From the NCBI RefSeq assembly GCF_013409365.1, contig NZ_JACCBA010000001.1, positions 496,001-560,000 on the forward strand: 64,000 nucleotides of DNA, read 5' to 3'. This DNA is from Actinomadura luteofluorescens (GTDB taxonomy: Bacteria > Actinomycetota > Actinomycetes > Streptosporangiales > Streptosporangiaceae). Within the stretch, counting starts at the first letter, position 1. The number at the start of each line of letters is the position of its first letter. The notes beneath the pieces were generated by a model. The model had not been told where the DNA came from and did not search any database. It was given only the letters and a program-made list of their open reading frames with translations. Positions 7,723 through 16,364 of this stretch are shown here, one piece after another. Both the position numbers and the translations under genes were made by a program.

Positions 7723-9363
7723 TCAGCGGGCGAGGTCCGTCCAGAATCGGAGGTGGTGCTCGGCGGCCAGGTCGACGGGGCGGATGCCGCCGCTGCCGGG
7801 CGCGAGGGACTGGACGTGAGGGGTGCGGCCCCCGGTCGCCCTGAACAGCGGCCACCGCGGGCCGCCGGCCGTCGCGGGCCGTCCCGTCGCGGCGAAGCTC
7901 GTCCAGTAACCGAGCATCTGCCGGGCGAGGGTCCGCTGTTCGGCGTCCAGCTTGGGCGGAATGCCGCCCAGGTCGAACAGGTACCACAGCTCGGACGCGT
8001 GCTGGGCGCCCATCGGCATCTTCGGGGGCCCCGGGGCCAGCGCCGGCGCGTTCGGGTCGGCGAACTCGTACTCGTACACCGGCACGCGCCGGGCCAGGTC
8101 ACGCGCCATGGCGTACTGCGCGTGCACCCACTTGCGGTCGGTGGCGATCGCCGACCAGGCCAGCGCCGCCGAGTCGTAGGACGAGCGGGGGTACTCGGCC
8201 CTGACCGCCTTCTCGTCCTCGCCGAACGTCTCGGTCATCACCGTGTCGAAGGTCTGCTCGGTCATGGGTCCGCGCTGGCCTCCGCCGGCGTCCTCGTAGA
8301 CCGCCGTCGACTGGGTGGCCTCGTCGTGGGTGTTCCCCGACAGCACCGGCACGTGGTGGAACCGTCCGGCACGCAGCGCGTCGGCCGGCCGGGTCGGCAG
8401 CACGTCGGTGCCGTAGGCCGGGAACATGTACTGCCCCAGCACCGGCATCAGCTTGTCCACGGGAAGCGCGCGCAGGCAGGCGACGACCGCCTGGTCGTCG
8501 CCGGTGCAGCCGACCTCGGAGGCGGTCCGCCGGCCGCGCGCCTCGACGGCCGTGCGCGGCTGGAGGATCTCCGCGGCCTTCTGCCCGCGGTAGTCGAAGT
8601 TGTCGGGCCAGCCGACCGAGCAGGAGCCGGTCTGCAGGATGACCTTGCTGAACAGGCCCCTCGCGCCCGGCGAGGTGAGGTGGGCGCAGCCGCTGACCGC
8701 GCCCGCGGACTGGCCGGCCAAGGTGACGTTGCGGGGGTCGCCGCCGAACCTGGCGATGTTGCGGTTCACCCAGGACAGGGCGGTCTGCTGGTCCTTGAGG
8801 CCGTACGTTCCGGATCCCTCCAGGCCGGGGTGGCCGAAGAAGCCGAACACGCCGACCCGGTAGTTGACGGAGACGACGACGGCGTCGCCCTGGGCCGCCA
8901 TGCGGTGGGCGTCGTAGTTGCTGCCGGCGCCCATGTAGAAGCCGCCGCCGTGCACCCACACGATCACCGGCCTGGGCTTGGCCGGGTCGCCTTTCGGCGT
9001 GGTCACGTTCAGGTAGAGGCAGTCCTCGTTCCTGCTCCCGGTGGGAACCTCGCCGGGTTCCTGCGGGCACGGCGAGCCCGGCCGGGTGGCGTCCCGCGCG
9101 CCCTTCCACCGTGCCGGCGGCCGCGGATCCCGCCAGCGCAGCGCGCCCACCGGCGGCGCTGCATAGGGGATGCCCTGGAAGGTCCGGACCTCCCCGTCGA
9201 GCCTGCCTCGGACCGCCCCGTACTCGGTGCGCACGACCTGACCGTCGTTCCCGCCCCCGCCGCTGAGCCTCGCGGTCTGGGCGCCGGCACACGACGTCGC
9301 GGCGCCCACCGCCCCGATCAGCGCGACCAGCGCCGGTAGCGGGCGCCGCCTCCCGACCTTCAT
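7723..9363 (-). CDS. Secreted carboxylesterase type B (lipoprotein)
   Basis: A 546-residue alpha/beta-hydrolase of the carboxylesterase/cholinesterase family. It has a signal sequence with a possible lipobox (ATSCAG, Cys near residue 25). Family landmarks are FQGIPYAAPP, NEDCLYLNV, WVHGGGFYMG (oxyanion hole) and the nucleophile elbow GQSAGAVS (about residue 226). A Glu/His pair typical of the family lies further on; the C-terminal MGAQHASELWYLF probably carries the catalytic His. The start is ATG 9363. It is monocistronic, convergent with the phosphatase operon and divergent from the sensor kinase at 9550. It probably hydrolyses small esters outside the membrane. Confidence 0.92.
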   Translation of the reverse strand: MKVGRRRPLPALVALIGAVGAATSCAGAQTARLSGGGGNDGQVVRTEYGAVRGRLDGEVRTFQGIPYAAPPVGALRWRDPRPPARWKGARDATRPGSPCPQEPGEVPTGSRNEDCLYLNVTTPKGDPAKPRPVIVWVHGGGFYMGAGSNYDAHRMAAQGDAVVVSVNYRVGVFGFFGHPGLEGSGTYGLKDQQTALSWVNRNIARFGGDPRNVTLAGQSAGAVSGCAHLTSPGARGLFSKVILQTGSCSVGWPDNFDYRGQKAAEILQPRTAVEARGRRTASEVGCTGDDQAVVACLRALPVDKLMPVLGQYMFPAYGTDVLPTRPADALRAGRFHHVPVLSGNTHDEATQSTAVYEDAGGGQRGPMTEQTFDTVMTETFGEDEKAVRAEYPRSSYDSAALAWSAIATDRKWVHAQYAMARDLARRVPVYEYEFADPNAPALAPGPPKMPMGAQHASELWYLFDLGGIPPKLDAEQRTLARQMLGYWTSFAATGRPATAGGPRWPLFRATGGRTPHVQSLAPGSGGIRPVDLAAEHHLRFWTDLAR

Positions 9364-9549
9364 CAGTGATGTCCTTCCATGCTGTCGATCGCCCGGACGA
9401 TCACCAGTCCAGCGGACGGCGCGGGGGGCGCACCAGCGGCGAAGGCGGATGCGCGCTGCCTACGAAAGTGGATCCCGGCCTGCCATCCTTCGGTGATCGC
9501 GCGGTCGTGGGCGGACGCCGGGGCCGCGCCGGCCCCTACCGTGTGCGGC

Positions 9550-11625
9550 ATGCGATTCGTCCCGGCACGTGCGACGCGGACCGTCCGGGCCCGGCTGCTC
9601 GACCCGGCGATCCTGGTGTGCGTCGCCGCCCTCACCTGGGTGCCGCCGATCCCGGACGGGCCCGCCGGAGAGGGCCCGTGGGCCGGGGTCGCGGGCATGC
9701 TCGCGGTCGGGGCCGTGATCGTCGCCGGGCGGCGGGCCGGCGCCGAGGCACCGGCGGCTGCCGCGGCCGCCGCCGGTGTGACGGTGTGGGCGCTGTCGAC
9801 GTCCGGCCGCTTCGCCTCGGCGGGCGAGCCCACCAACCTGCTGATGTCGCTCGCCCCCGCCTTCCTGACCTACGCCGGGCACCTCTACGGGCGGGACCGC
9901 CGGCGCGCCTGGACCATGGTGGTCCTGCTCGGGCTCGCCGCCGTGCACCCGTGGGAGACCTCGCAGAAGGTCGCCGCCGACGGGCTGCTGTACGTGTGCG
10001 CGCCGATGCTGTTCGGGTTCTACCGCGAGGCCAGGCAGATGCTCGTGCGGACCCTGACCGACCGCGCCCGCGACGCCGAGCGCGAACGGGACCTGTGCGC
10101 CGAGCAGGCCAGAGTCCGGGAGCGCACCCGCATGGCCGTGGAGCTGCACGACGTCGTCACGCACCGGGTGAGCCTGATGGTGCTGCACGCCGGGGCGCTG
10201 AGGATGACCGCGGCCGACCGTGCCGTGCGGGAGACGGCCGAGAAACTCCGCGCGACGGGATGCGAGGCGCTGGTCGAGCTCCGCGAGCTGATCGGCGTGC
10301 TGCGCGGTTCCCAGGCGTCCGCCCCCGAGCGGAGCATCCCCCCTCCCCCGGCCCCGGTGGCCGCCGGAGCCCTTTCTCCGGAGGCGCCGCCGCGGATCGA
10401 CCGGTCGGACCGGTGGTTCGCGGCCGCCGCGGGCGCCTGGACGCTGCTGATCAGCACTCTCGTGGCCTCGGTGCCTCCGACCGGAGCCGGCGAACCCGTC
10501 CTCCCCTGGCTGGAGATCGCCCTCCAGCTGCCCCTGGCGGCGGCCCTCGTCCTGCGCCGCCGCCATCCCCACGCGGCCGCCGCGCCGACGCTGGCCGGGA
10601 CGGCGGTCCTGCTCGTCCTCGCCGTGACCGGCGCCATGGACCTGCCGGTGACGGGCGGCTCCACCAGGCTGGTCCTCCCGGCGACCGCGCCCCTGGCGGC
10701 CTACTGCGTGGCCGCGTACTCCAAGCGTCCCGGCCTGGGCGCGGCCATGGTGGCGGCACTGCTGCTCGTCGCCGTCCGGCCGTGGGCGCCCCACGCGGCC
10801 GTCGTCTCGGTCGGGGCGGTGTTCATCGGGCTGCCCGCGCTGCTGGGGCTGTACGCCGGAGCGTGGCGACGCCTCGTCGCGGCCCTGACCGAACGCGCCG
10901 AACGGGCGAGGCGCGAGCGGTGGCTGCTGGAGGGCCGGGCCCGGGCCGAGGAACGGGCCAGGCTCGCCCGCGAGATGCACGCCATCGTGTCCGGCCGGGT
11001 GAACGACATGCTCGGCTGCGCCGAGCGGCTGGGCGGCGCCTCCCCCTCCGCGGAGATCGCGCGGGCCCACGCCGATCTGGTCGCGAACGGCCGGCGGGCC
11101 CTCGACGAGCTGCACCACCTGGTCGGCGCGTTCCAGTCCGGCGACGCCGCCGCGGAGACCGCGGACGGGCCCGGCGGTCCGGCGGGGCTCGCGGGGCTCG
11201 CCGCCGAGTCCGCGTCCGTCGGCGTCCCGGTCGAGCTCGTCGAGGAGGGCGACCCGGCGGCGGCGTCCCCGGCGATCATCCGGACGGCGCACCGCATCGT
11301 CGGGGAGGCGCTCACCAACGTCCGCAAGCACGCGCACGGCGCGCACGTGCGCGTGGCGGTGCGCTACCTCCCCGACCAGGTGCGGGTCAGGGTGAGCAAC
11401 GGAAGGCCGCCCGCCGGGCCCTACCGCGGGGAGCGGGAACTCGCGGCCGGGGGCTCCGGCACCGGGCTCCTCGGCGTTCGGCAGCGGGTCGACCTGGTCG
11501 ACGGGACGCTGGTGGCGCGGCCCACCGAGGACGGCGGATTCGTGATCGATGCGATACTGCCCGCATACGTGCCCACGTCATCGCACCCACAGCACCCGAC
11601 CCCACAGCACCAGGCGCCGCCGTGA
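9550..11625 (+). CDS. Double-headed NarL-type sensor histidine kinase
   Basis: A 691-residue membrane kinase that looks like two kinases joined. Residues about 15-165 hold several transmembrane segments. A first HisKA_3 box follows (ERTRMAVELHDVVTHRV, His about 200) but no ATPase domain comes after it. A second membrane block spans about 290-440. A second HisKA_3-like box (ERARLAREMHAIVSGRV, His about 477) is then followed by a HATPase_c domain with N-box GEALTNVRKHAHG and G-box GSGTGLLGVRQRV. In the second box the acidic residue normally next to the phospho-accepting His is Ala. The start at ATG 9550 was chosen over the longer frame because the conserved membrane region begins there. It is paired with the response regulator 46 bases downstream. 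Confidence 0.88.
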   Translation: MRFVPARATRTVRARLLDPAILVCVAALTWVPPIPDGPAGEGPWAGVAGMLAVGAVIVAGRRAGAEAPAAAAAAAGVTVWALSTSGRFASAGEPTNLLMSLAPAFLTYAGHLYGRDRRRAWTMVVLLGLAAVHPWETSQKVAADGLLYVCAPMLFGFYREARQMLVRTLTDRARDAERERDLCAEQARVRERTRMAVELHDVVTHRVSLMVLHAGALRMTAADRAVRETAEKLRATGCEALVELRELIGVLRGSQASAPERSIPPPPAPVAAGALSPEAPPRIDRSDRWFAAAAGAWTLLISTLVASVPPTGAGEPVLPWLEIALQLPLAAALVLRRRHPHAAAAPTLAGTAVLLVLAVTGAMDLPVTGGSTRLVLPATAPLAAYCVAAYSKRPGLGAAMVAALLLVAVRPWAPHAAVVSVGAVFIGLPALLGLYAGAWRRLVAALTERAERARRERWLLEGRARAEERARLAREMHAIVSGRVNDMLGCAERLGGASPSAEIARAHADLVANGRRALDELHHLVGAFQSGDAAAETADGPGGPAGLAGLAAESASVGVPVELVEEGDPAAASPAIIRTAHRIVGEALTNVRKHAHGAHVRVAVRYLPDQVRVRVSNGRPPAGPYRGERELAAGGSGTGLLGVRQRVDLVDGTLVARPTEDGGFVIDAILPAYVPTSSHPQHPTPQHQAPP

Positions 11626-11671
11626 CGGCCCGCCGCACGCGACCGCGCCACGAACCGGGAGAGCCGAGCCC

Positions 11672-12331
11672 GTGAGCCCCGACCCGATCCGCGTCCTGAT
11701 CGTCGACGACGAGCCGATGGTGTGCGCGCATCTGCGCACCATCCTCGGATCGGCCGGCGACATCGAGGTGGTCGAGCCGGCGCATGACGGGGAGGCCGCC
11801 CTGCGGGCCGTCGAACGGCACCGGCCCCACGTCGTCCTGATGGACCTCCGGATGCCGGGCATGGACGGGATCACCGCGACCGAACGTCTCACCGCGCGCC
11901 CGGCGCACCCGGTGATCGTGGTGCTGACCACCTTCGACGCCGACGAGTTCGTGCTGCGCGCCCTGCGCGCCGGCGCCGCCGGGTTCCTGGTCAAGTCGAC
12001 GCCGCCGGAGGACCTGATCGGCCTCGTCCGGGTCGCCCGCGACGGGCACACCGTGCTGTCGCCGGAGGCGACCAGGCGGCTGCTCGCCGCGTCGTCGGCC
12101 GGAGAGCGCGACAGGGAGCGCGCCCGCCGCCTGGTCGCCGGGCTGACCGAACGCGAGGCCGAGGTCCTGGCCTGCCTCGGCGAGGGGTTGTCGAACGCCC
12201 AGATCGGCAGGCGGCTGTCGCTCACCGAGGCCACGGTGAAGAGCTACGTCTCGCGCATGCTGGTCAAGCTCGGCTGCGAGAACCGCACCCAGGCGGGGCT
12301 CGCCGCCCACAACGCGGGCCTGGTCGGCTGA
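11672..12331 (+). CDS. NarL/LuxR-family response regulator
   Basis: A 219-residue two-component regulator. The receiver domain has the acidic pocket VDDEP, the phospho-acceptor Asp in VVLMDLRMPGMDG (about residue 55) and the conserved Lys in GFLVKSTPP. The DNA-binding LuxR/GerE domain is at about 150-210 (LTEREAEVLACLGEGLSNAQ, then ATVKSYVSRMLVKL). GTG 11672 lies behind GGGAGAG. It is the cognate partner of the double-headed kinase just upstream; the target genes are not evident. Confidence 0.93.
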   Translation: MSPDPIRVLIVDDEPMVCAHLRTILGSAGDIEVVEPAHDGEAALRAVERHRPHVVLMDLRMPGMDGITATERLTARPAHPVIVVLTTFDADEFVLRALRAGAAGFLVKSTPPEDLIGLVRVARDGHTVLSPEATRRLLAASSAGERDRERARRLVAGLTEREAEVLACLGEGLSNAQIGRRLSLTEATVKSYVSRMLVKLGCENRTQAGLAAHNAGLVG

Positions 12332-12341
12332 ACGGCCGACC
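12322..12341. terminator. Hairpin at the convergent regulator gene ends
   Basis: GGTCGGC (12322-12328) and GCCGACC (12335-12341) form a 7-bp stem with a 6-base loop that overlaps the stop codon of the response regulator and precedes the convergent GntR/TetR gene end. Confidence 0.45.
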
Positions 12342-12362
12342 GGCCGGCGAGCGACCGCGGCG

Positions 12363-13328
12363 TCATGACGGCGTTCGGGTACCTGACTCCACGAGGACGG
12401 CGAACCCGTCGAGATGGCGTGCGAGACCGTACTCGAACAGCCCTTCCAGGTCCGACGTCGTCTCCTCGTGAACGGCCGCGAGCAGGGGAAAGCGGCCGCT
12501 CCGCATGAGCTCGTCGGTCCGCTCGCGCCGGTCCAGCCGCCACCGCGTGAGCGTCACACCGGTCTCCTGCTCCGCCTCGGCCTCGTTCGCCAGGGGCAGC
12601 GCGATGTTGATCACCAGCGCGTGCAGGGTGAGCGCCTCCCTGGTCCGCGTCGTCATCGACAGCCCGAGCCCGTCGAGCGCGCGCATCGTCCACTCGGTGT
12701 GCTCCAGCATGTGGGGGACGAGCAGCGGGCGGGTCAGCGAGATGGCGCTCGGCAGCCAGAGATGCCGCCGGCACAGGTCCCACTGGAGCCGCGCGATCAG
12801 TTCGAGCTTGGCGCGCCACCCCTCCGGCCCCGGGCTGGGCAGCTCGGTCGAGCCGAAGGCGGCGTCGGCCATCTGCGCCACCAGCTCGTCCTTGTTCGCC
12901 ACGTACCGGTACAGCGACATCGGGGCGATGTCGAGTTCGGAGGCGAGCCTCCGCATGGACAGGGCGTGGAGCCCCTCGACGTCGGCGATGGCGATCGCGG
13001 CGCGAAGGACGTGCTCCAGGCTCGGCGCCTGCCTGCCGGGGCGGGGCCGCGGCGCTCCCGCCGCCGCGCCCGGGCCGGCGGGCCGCCGTGGCACACCGCG
13101 CGCCCTCACCACCGATCCGGCGCCGACCTTCGCCTCGACCAGCCCCTCCTCGCGCAAGGTCGCGATCACTCTGGTCGCGGTCGCGATGGCGACGTCCCAC
13201 CGCTGGGCGATCTGGCGGATGGAGGGCACCCGGTCGCCGGGCCGCAGCCGGCCGTCCTGGATCTGGGCCCGGATGTCCGCGGCGATCCGCCGGTAGGGCG
13301 GATCCGGCCGCGGGGCCGATGACGCCAT
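12363..13328 (-). CDS. GntR-TetR double-HTH transcriptional repressor
   Basis: A 321-residue regulator with two DNA-binding modules. Residues about 5-75 are a GntR-type winged helix (YRRIAADIRAQIQDGRL, then GDRVPSIRQIAQRWDV). After a Pro/Ala-rich linker, residues about 100-150 are a TetR helix-turn-helix (LHALSMRRLASELDIAPMSL, then YRYVANKDELV), followed by a TetR C-terminal ligand-binding domain. GntR-TetR fusions are known in actinobacteria and often control drug efflux or small-molecule metabolism. ATG 13328 is preceded by GGGGTG; GTG 13340 is an alternative. Two copies of an 11-base operator-like sequence lie just upstream, which suggests autorepression. Confidence 0.88.
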   Translation of the reverse strand: MASSAPRPDPPYRRIAADIRAQIQDGRLRPGDRVPSIRQIAQRWDVAIATATRVIATLREEGLVEAKVGAGSVVRARGVPRRPAGPGAAAGAPRPRPGRQAPSLEHVLRAAIAIADVEGLHALSMRRLASELDIAPMSLYRYVANKDELVAQMADAAFGSTELPSPGPEGWRAKLELIARLQWDLCRRHLWLPSAISLTRPLLVPHMLEHTEWTMRALDGLGLSMTTRTREALTLHALVINIALPLANEAEAEQETGVTLTRWRLDRRERTDELMRSGRFPLLAAVHEETTSDLEGLFEYGLARHLDGFAVLVESGTRTPS

Positions 13329-13373
13329 AGGACACCCCACTCCACCGGCGGGGCCGGATCCCCGCGCGATCAG

Positions 13374-13404
13374 ACTAGTGCACTCATCGCGACACTAGTG
13401 CACT
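13374..13404 (-). promoter_or_regulatory. Repeated operator-like site upstream of the GntR-TetR gene
   Basis: The 11-base sequence ACTAGTGCACT occurs twice (13374-13384 and 13394-13404), exactly 20 bases apart, which is about two helical turns. The second copy contains the palindrome CACTAGTG. The pair lies 46-76 bases upstream of the chosen start and would suit a dimeric autoregulator. Confidence 0.6.
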
Positions 13405-13537
13405 TCCTCGATTCCACCTGCCTGATCGGCCCCCATATATCACGACTCTCGATACGTTGTCCCAAAGCGAGTAGACGGCGTACACCCCGTCCGGCGGGCC
13501 GACGCCGGGGACCGAATCGGTGTGAGCCCGCGCCGGG

Positions 13538-15082
13538 TCAGGCGTTGCCGCCCCATCGGGTGCCCGCGTACCGGGCGAGCGTCATCTCGATCTCCTTGCG
13601 GGAGCCCTTGAGCCGGTGGACGGGCACCACCATGATCCAACCGGTCTGCCTGTCCAGGTAGCACAGCGGATTCCGCGGTCCCCGGACCGCCGGCAGGGGC
13701 GCACCCGGCATCGGGGACACGCACACCGCCCACCCGGCCGGCTTGGCGCGGCGCACCGCGACCCGGCCGATCTCGTGCCATCCGTAGTGGACGCGGCGGC
13801 CGCTGTACTGGAGTTCGAGCCCATCGGCGCCGACCCGGAGTTCGCACGGTCTCCAGAGCGCGTCCAGATGCGGGATCACCCATTTCACCGGGACGCGCAC
13901 GAGCCAGAAGGCGGTCACGGCCAGAATCGCGATGATCAGGGTGAGGAACGCCCCGGCCGAGTCCGCCGACCCCATCGCCGAGTCCACCGCCAGCAGGCCG
14001 ACAGCGATCCCCGTGAGAAGTCGGAGAACGTGGCCGATGAGCCCGAGGACCACGGGCGCGACACTGGCCTCGAACCGCACCGACGGGGGAGGGCCGAGCT
14101 GCCGGGTCCGCCGATCCCGGTTCTCGAAGGACCCTGTCACATCGTGCGCCGACACGTCGGTGGTGGTGGAACCGGTGACGTGATACCGCGTCAGCATGTC
14201 CTGCACGGGACGGGGAAGCCACGCACCGCCGTCACCGCCCGAGGACAGCACTTCGACCAGTTCTGCCGGGCTCGGCCGTGCGGCGGGATCCTTGGCGAGG
14301 CAGTCCGCGACGACGCCTTTCAACGCGTCGGGCAGCGCGTCCAGGACCGGGGACTTGTGCACCACCCGATAGGTCAGCGCCTCCACCGGCCCCTCCCCGA
14401 ACGGCCGGACGCCCAGGGCGTAGGCGAGGACGGCTCCGAGGGCGAACACGTCGCACGCCGGCGTGATCGAACCCTCGGAGATCAGCTCTGGCGCCATGAA
14501 ACCGGGGGTTCCGGCCCGGGACGTGACCCCGGAGGCGTCGACCGCCCGGGCGATGCCGAAATCGATGACGCGCGGCCCGTCCGCGGCGAGCAGGACGTTC
14601 GATGGTTTGAGGTCACGGTGGACGACTCCGGCGCGGTGGACGGCCTCCAGCGCCTCCGCCAGCCCGGCCCCCAGCGCCAGAGCCGAGGCCGGCGGGAAGG
14701 GTCCGAGCTCGGCGACCGCGGTGGCGAGCGAAGGCCCCGGCACGTACGCCGTGACCAGCCATGGAACGTCGGCCTCGGGATCCGCGTCGACGACGGGGGC
14801 GGTGTGGAATCCGCCCACCTGGCGTGCGGCCTCCACCTCGCGTTTGAAACGGCGGCGGAATTCGGCGTCGGCGGCGAACCCGGGGTGGACCAGCTTCACG
14901 GCGACCGGCCGGCCGCCGGGGGACGTTCCGAGGAACACCTGCCCCATTCCGCCGGCACCGAGTCGGGCCGACAAGGTGTAACGACCGATCGCGCCAGGGT
15001 CGCCGGGCCGTAGAGCGTCCACCGCACTCCCAGGGTCGGTCCGCGGTCCTTGAGTCGGGAATACCGCGGAGCGCCCGCTCAT
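13538..15082 (-). CDS. Membrane Ser/Thr protein kinase
   Basis: A 514-residue Hanks-type kinase. The kinase domain is at about 35-290: glycine loop LGAGGMGQVF, VAVKLV (ATP-binding Lys), catalytic loop HRDLKPSN, VIDFGIA (DFG) and GTPGFMAPE. After a linker, two hydrophobic helices lie at about 345-400, followed by a C-terminal cytoplasmic domain of about 110 residues (LRVGADGLELQYSGRRVHYG) that resembles a PH-like/DUF domain in place of PASTA repeats. It would therefore not be a peptidoglycan sensor of the PknB type. ATG 15082 follows GAGGAGACC. It is divergent from the AraC regulator across a 216-base intergenic region. Confidence 0.9.
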   Translation of the reverse strand: MSGRSAVFPTQGPRTDPGSAVDALRPGDPGAIGRYTLSARLGAGGMGQVFLGTSPGGRPVAVKLVHPGFAADAEFRRRFKREVEAARQVGGFHTAPVVDADPEADVPWLVTAYVPGPSLATAVAELGPFPPASALALGAGLAEALEAVHRAGVVHRDLKPSNVLLAADGPRVIDFGIARAVDASGVTSRAGTPGFMAPELISEGSITPACDVFALGAVLAYALGVRPFGEGPVEALTYRVVHKSPVLDALPDALKGVVADCLAKDPAARPSPAELVEVLSSGGDGGAWLPRPVQDMLTRYHVTGSTTTDVSAHDVTGSFENRDRRTRQLGPPPSVRFEASVAPVVLGLIGHVLRLLTGIAVGLLAVDSAMGSADSAGAFLTLIIAILAVTAFWLVRVPVKWVIPHLDALWRPCELRVGADGLELQYSGRRVHYGWHEIGRVAVRRAKPAGWAVCVSPMPGAPLPAVRGPRNPLCYLDRQTGWIMVVPVHRLKGSRKEIEMTLARYAGTRWGGNA

Positions 15083-15298
15083 GGTCTCCTCAGATTGCCC
15101 TGATCACGTCCGCGTGTCTTTGACCGTGCTTCCACGATCCTTTGACACCTTTTCCATCGACCTCTGCTGACACGGGCGCCTGCCGCACGTCGTCGCAGGG
15201 CGGTACCCCTGGACGGCCCGTCCGCGCGGGGAGGGAACGGTGTAGCGTTGATCGTCCAAGTGCCCTCATGGCCGTCACGAGTGGACCTGGGGAAGCCA

Positions 15299-16297
15299 GT
15301 GATCGAAACGGTGTACAGAACCGAGGACTTCCCCCCGGCGGAGAGATTCGACCACTGGCGGGAATGGATGGGGCGTACGCACGCTCCCGTGGATCTGAGC
15401 AGCGAATATGCCGCGGACTATCACGCTCACCAGCGCACCTTGCAGCTCGGCGCGATGACCGTGTGGCCGTCGACCCTCCAGCCGCTGCTGTCCCGCCGGA
15501 CGGCGAAACTCGTCAGATTCTCCGATCCCGGAACGTACAACCTCACGCTCGTCCTCGAAGGAACGGCAAGGGCCAGATGGGACGATCGGGAAGCCGAATA
15601 CCGTCCCTACGACCTGCACGGGCAGAATTCCTGGCGACCCTGCACGGTCCAGGTCGGGCGGAATGATCAGATCGTCAGGTGCGTGGGGGTCGAGATCCCC
15701 AGGGACCTCGTCGCGCTCCCGCGCGGGAGCGCCGACCGCGCGATCAGCCGGCCGCTGTCGGCGCGGGAGGGCGTCGGCGCGCTGCTGGCCGGTTTCCTCA
15801 CCCGGCTCAGCGCCGACACCTCCGGCTACCGCGCCACCGACGGCCCCCGGCTCGGCGCCGTCCTGAGCGATCTCGTCTCGGCGCTGTTCGCCCACGCCCT
15901 CGACTCCGACCGGGAACTCTCCCCCGAGGCCCGCCGGCGGACCCTGATCCTGAGCGTCCGCTCCTTCATCGGCCGGAACCTGCACGACCCCGATCTGACC
16001 CCGTCGCTCGTCGCCGCCGCGCACAACATCTCCACCAGCCATCTGTACCGCCTCTTCCAGGACGAGAACGTGACCGTCGGAGCCCTGATCCGCCGGGAAC
16101 GTCTGGAACGCGCCCGCCGGGATCTGGCCGATCCGGCCCAGCACGGGGTGCCCGTCCACGAGATCGCCGCCCGCTGGGGCTTCACTCACCATTCGGCCTT
16201 CACCCGGGCCTTCCGCGCCGCCCACGGCACCTCCCCCAGCGACTACCGGCAGGCACGGCGGCACCCGGCGCCGAGCACCGCTGACCAGGTCATGTGA
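15299..16297 (+). CDS. AraC-family transcriptional regulator
   Basis: A 332-residue regulator. The N-terminal part (about 1-200) resembles the AraC-binding-like domain 2 found in actinobacterial regulators (FPPAERFDHWREWM near the start). The C-terminal two-helix-turn-helix domain is at about 225-325 (VAAAHNISTSHLYRLFQDEN, then IAARWGFTHHSAFTRAFRAA). GTG 15299 is preceded by GGGGA at 15289-15293; a longer frame from TTG 15248 is possible but lacks a good ribosome site. The upstream 15083-15298 region is shared with the divergent kinase gene; a TTGACA hexamer lies at 15142-15147 without a clear -10 partner. Confidence 0.88.
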   Translation: MIETVYRTEDFPPAERFDHWREWMGRTHAPVDLSSEYAADYHAHQRTLQLGAMTVWPSTLQPLLSRRTAKLVRFSDPGTYNLTLVLEGTARARWDDREAEYRPYDLHGQNSWRPCTVQVGRNDQIVRCVGVEIPRDLVALPRGSADRAISRPLSAREGVGALLAGFLTRLSADTSGYRATDGPRLGAVLSDLVSALFAHALDSDRELSPEARRRTLILSVRSFIGRNLHDPDLTPSLVAAAHNISTSHLYRLFQDENVTVGALIRRERLERARRDLADPAQHGVPVHEIAARWGFTHHSAFTRAFRAAHGTSPSDYRQARRHPAPSTADQVM

Positions 16298-16364
16298 GCG
16301 GTCGACTTCCGCAAACAGGGTTTGATGCGCGCTTAGGCCTCGCTTGAGGGGTTAGGGCAGCGTC

